This document shows positions 32,783 to 34,606 of a DNA stretch of 34,606 nucleotides, piece by piece; the first letter of the stretch is position 1; each line of letters opens with the position of its first letter. Source of the DNA: Treponema sp. Its GTDB lineage: Bacteria; Spirochaetota; Spirochaetia; Treponematales; Breznakiellaceae. Location: NCBI GenBank assembly GCA_031258305.1, contig JAIRNA010000023.1, positions 1 through 34,606 of the forward strand. The letters run 5' to 3'. The position numbers were made by a program, and so were the translations under genes. Below the pieces are notes generated by a model, which saw nothing but the letters and a program-made list of their open reading frames with translations, searched no databases and had not been told where the DNA came from.

Positions 32783-33592
32783 ATGTTTGGAGCGATAATC
32801 GGCGATATCGTAGGTTCTGTCTATGAATTTCACAATTTCAAGACGGAACGCCCGGAAGAGATTGAACTTTTCAATGCGGAAGCGCGGTTTACGGATGACA
32901 GTGTGATGACCATAGCCATTGCGGACGCCATTTTGACGGGCAGAGACTATGCGGACGCGGTTGACGACTGGGGCAACCGTTATCCCTGGTCAGGATACGG
33001 AGGTGGATTTGCGCGGTGGCTTAGAGCGAAGGAAAAGAAACCGTATGGCAGCTGGGGGAACGGTTCCGCGATGCGGGTTTCGCCGATTGGCTGGGCGTTT
33101 GAAACGCTGGAGGAAACGCTCGTCCACGCGAAACGTTCCGCTGAATTTACCCACAACCACGTCGAAGGCATAAAAGGCGCGCAGGCGGCTGCATCGGCTC
33201 TCTTCCTCGCTCGCGCAGGCGCATCCAAACAGGAACTAAAAGCTTATGTCGAACATGAATTTGACTATAATCTCGACAGGACGACCGCCGAAATCCGCCC
33301 TCACTACCAATTCAACGAGAGTTGTCAGGGAACCGTGCCGGAAGCCATCATCGTATTTCTGGAGAGCGCAGATTTTCTCCACGCCGTGAAACTCGCCGTC
33401 TCCATAGGCGGGGACACGGACACGATTGCCTGCATTGCGGGCGGCATTGCCGAGGCTTTCTATAAGCGCATCCCAACCGAACTCGTCGTCTTTGCCGAAG
33501 AACGGCTCACATCACCTATGAAGGTTGTCATAAAAACCTTTCGCGAGCGATTTATGGACGGAGACGTTGCGCTTTGCGGTGATGTGTTTTGA
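32783..33592 (+). CDS. ADP-ribosylglycohydrolase family protein (DraG-like)
   Basis: Binuclear metal hydrolase fold (269 aa) that removes ADP-ribose from proteins or small molecules. Metal motifs: GAIIGDIVGSVYE at the start, FTDDSVMT (about residues 35-42) and GGDTDTIACIAGGIAEAFY (about 211-229). ATG 32783 has GGAGGG about 5 nt upstream and begins exactly at the family start MFGAIIGD; an in-frame ATG at 32735 overlaps the thioesterase gene. No ADP-ribosyltransferase partner is nearby. All visible metal ligands are present, so it should be active. Confidence 0.93.
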   Translation: MFGAIIGDIVGSVYEFHNFKTERPEEIELFNAEARFTDDSVMTIAIADAILTGRDYADAVDDWGNRYPWSGYGGGFARWLRAKEKKPYGSWGNGSAMRVSPIGWAFETLEETLVHAKRSAEFTHNHVEGIKGAQAAASALFLARAGASKQELKAYVEHEFDYNLDRTTAEIRPHYQFNESCQGTVPEAIIVFLESADFLHAVKLAVSIGGDTDTIACIAGGIAEAFYKRIPTELVVFAEERLTSPMKVVIKTFRERFMDGDVALCGDVF

Positions 33593-33659
33593 ATAACGGT
33601 AAAAAACATACAGGCGGTAAAACAGAATCTCAAAACTTCAGTTTTTGGGAGCTATACCC

Positions 33660-33687
33660 TTGATTTTTTTTAAGCTTGTGGTATACT
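33660..33687 (+). promoter_or_regulatory. Promoter upstream of the poly-C ORF
   Basis: TTGATT (33660-33665), a 16-nt spacer and TATACT (33682-33687). The start site would fall near 33694, just before AGAGGA and ATG 33714. It may drive a small ORF, the HU-like gene downstream, or both. Confidence 0.5.
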
Positions 33688-33713
33688 AATGTACAAGAGG
33701 ATATTTTTAGAAA

Positions 33714-33833
33714 ATGAAGCGCATTTCCATTGCTAGTATTGCACATTCTCAGATGGTCACGCGGTACGTCCACACCGAGTCGGTAGCCGCCATTCCTCAT
33801 GGCCCCCCCCCCCCCGCCCTATATTTATTATAG
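33714..33833 (+). CDS. Small ORF containing a 13-C tract
   Basis: ATG 33714 (AGAGGA 12 nt upstream) opens MKRISIASIAHSQMVTRYVH... and reaches four prolines coded by the C tract, stopping after 39 residues. One C fewer extends the frame to TAG at 33921-33923, at the ribosome site of the HU-like gene; one C more extends it to TAG at 33899-33901. The ORF is too short to be sure it is coding, and no family is recognised. Confidence 0.3.
   Translation: MKRISIASIAHSQMVTRYVHTESVAAIPHGPPPPALYLL
33803..33815. repeat. Poly-C homopolymer (13 C)
   Basis: Thirteen consecutive C residues followed by GCCC. Tracts this long are prone to slipped-strand changes during replication and to sequencing error. It lies 118 bp before the HU-like gene start, between a promoter and that gene. 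Confidence 0.85.
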
Positions 33834-33932
33834 AACAAGACGATTACCACCCATTTATTTTCTCTGCTTTCTTACCATTCCCTTGTGTATGGAGGAAATA
33901 GTTTTTATTATTCTCTGCTTTAGGAGGCATGT

Positions 33933-34606
33933 ATGCTTGAGTATTATTTAGAACTAAACGAGCTTACAGACAAACCGGATGATATGCGCGCACAAACCGT
34001 GAACGTCGTATCAATTAACCAAGATGAAATCGCGAGGCGTATCCTGAAGAGCGGCGCGGGGCTCACCAGTAGTGATATAGCGTCTGTCCTTGAGGCCGCG
34101 GTACAAGTGGTGCGGGACGCATTGGAATCAGGCGAGGCTGTTACGACACGGCTGTTCAACGCCTTTCCCAGCATCCAGGGCGTGTTCACCGGCGCGGAGG
34201 ACAGTTTCGACCCGAAACGGCATAGCGTCAAGATACACTACTCTGCGGGATTAGGGCTGCGCGACGCGGCGGAACAGGTGAAACCAAAGAAGGTATTGCC
34301 GGGGCAGACGGGAGCTATCATTACGTCGGTGACGGATGTGAAGACCGGCTCGGTGAATAACCTGTTGACACCTGGGCGGACGCTCCGCATCCATGGGAGC
34401 AAGCTGAAGCTACTGGGAGAGGATACGGCGGTAGGCGTTTATTTTATCGGCGCGGACGGGAGCGCGGTAAAGGTGGATTTGAGCGATATAGTGGAAAACA
34501 AGCCCGGAGAGGTAATAGTGATGATACCCGCGTTAGCGGCCGGGGAATATTCGCTCAGACTGGTAACGCAGTTTGCGGGGAGTGGGAGTCCCGCGAAGAA
34601 GCCGCA
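33933..34606 (+). CDS. HU-like DNA-binding protein with C-terminal Ig-like (DUF4469-type) domain (partial)
   Basis: The window ends inside this gene after 224 codons. Residues about 1-125 resemble an HU/IHF-type domain (LEYYLELNELTDKPDD; VNVVSINQDEIARRIL; RLFNAFPSIQGVFTG). Residues about 135-224 look like an IPT/Ig-like fold (GRTLRIHGSKLKLLGEDTAV; GVYFIGADGS; PALAAGEYSLRLVTQFAGSG), as in DUF4469 proteins of Bacteroidetes and treponemes. ATG 33933 has AGGAGG (33922-33927) at 5 nt; the ATG at 33929 is too close. TATTAT near 33905 may be its own -10 box. It is probably nucleoid-associated. Family call from memory. Confidence 0.75.
   Translation, partial: MLEYYLELNELTDKPDDMRAQTVNVVSINQDEIARRILKSGAGLTSSDIASVLEAAVQVVRDALESGEAVTTRLFNAFPSIQGVFTGAEDSFDPKRHSVKIHYSAGLGLRDAAEQVKPKKVLPGQTGAIITSVTDVKTGSVNNLLTPGRTLRIHGSKLKLLGEDTAVGVYFIGADGSAVKVDLSDIVENKPGEVIVMIPALAAGEYSLRLVTQFAGSGSPAKKP

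Overview
The window looks like a chromosome segment of a host-associated spirochaete, most likely a gut Treponema relative. This is inferred from gene content: a pyrophosphate-dependent phosphofructokinase, a V-type ATPase subunit, LplB/YtcP-type sugar permeases with a LipO-like lipoprotein, a HU-like protein with an Ig-like tail, a giant bacterial alpha-2-macroglobulin, and many glycoside hydrolases. No rRNA, tRNA or CRISPR array was recognised. Both ends are cut: the window opens in the 3' end of one gene and closes inside another.

Region 1 (1-10375, all +) is a compact sugar-scavenging operon: GH42 beta-galactosidase, two ABC permeases, a substrate-binding lipoprotein, GH38 alpha-mannosidase and GH20 beta-hexosaminidase. 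The galactose, mannose and HexNAc specificities together suggest complex N-glycans. No ABC ATPase is present, so a shared one elsewhere is implied. Hairpin terminators flank the block. A lone xylose isomerase (xylA) follows, with its own promoter and an inverted repeat in the -35 region.

Region 2 (12092-20796, all -) holds an exported 605-aa protein of unknown function, a calcineurin-like metallophosphatase and a 1967-aa alpha-2-macroglobulin lipoprotein with an intact CLEQ thioester motif. Region 3 (20972-24306, +) starts with a strong promoter driving a short structured RNA or attenuated leader. It continues with an orphan V-ATPase subunit D overlapping a universal stress protein, a 56-aa cysteine protein, and the ACT-domain/UPF0210 pair.

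Region 4 (24276-26400) is debris-rich: a 33-bp duplication of the UPF0210 3' end, small or broken ORFs, a cluster of GC-rich palindromes related to a sequence at 31330-31380, a CsgG/DUF4384-type lipoprotein and a frameshifted chemoreceptor HAMP remnant. Region 5 (26398-34606) contains an orphan efflux adaptor (-), a GH5 glycosidase resembling endoglycosylceramidases or steryl glucosidases, PPi-phosphofructokinase, a DMT exporter, a thioesterase, an ADP-ribosylglycohydrolase, a 13-C homopolymer and a partial HU-like gene.

The least expected signals are four genes whose -10 box lies only 6-9 nt before the ATG with no ribosome-binding site (leaderless candidates), the promoter/hairpin/U-tract unit at 20972-21108, the poly-C tract inside a small ORF with its own promoter, and the two copies of a palindromic element.
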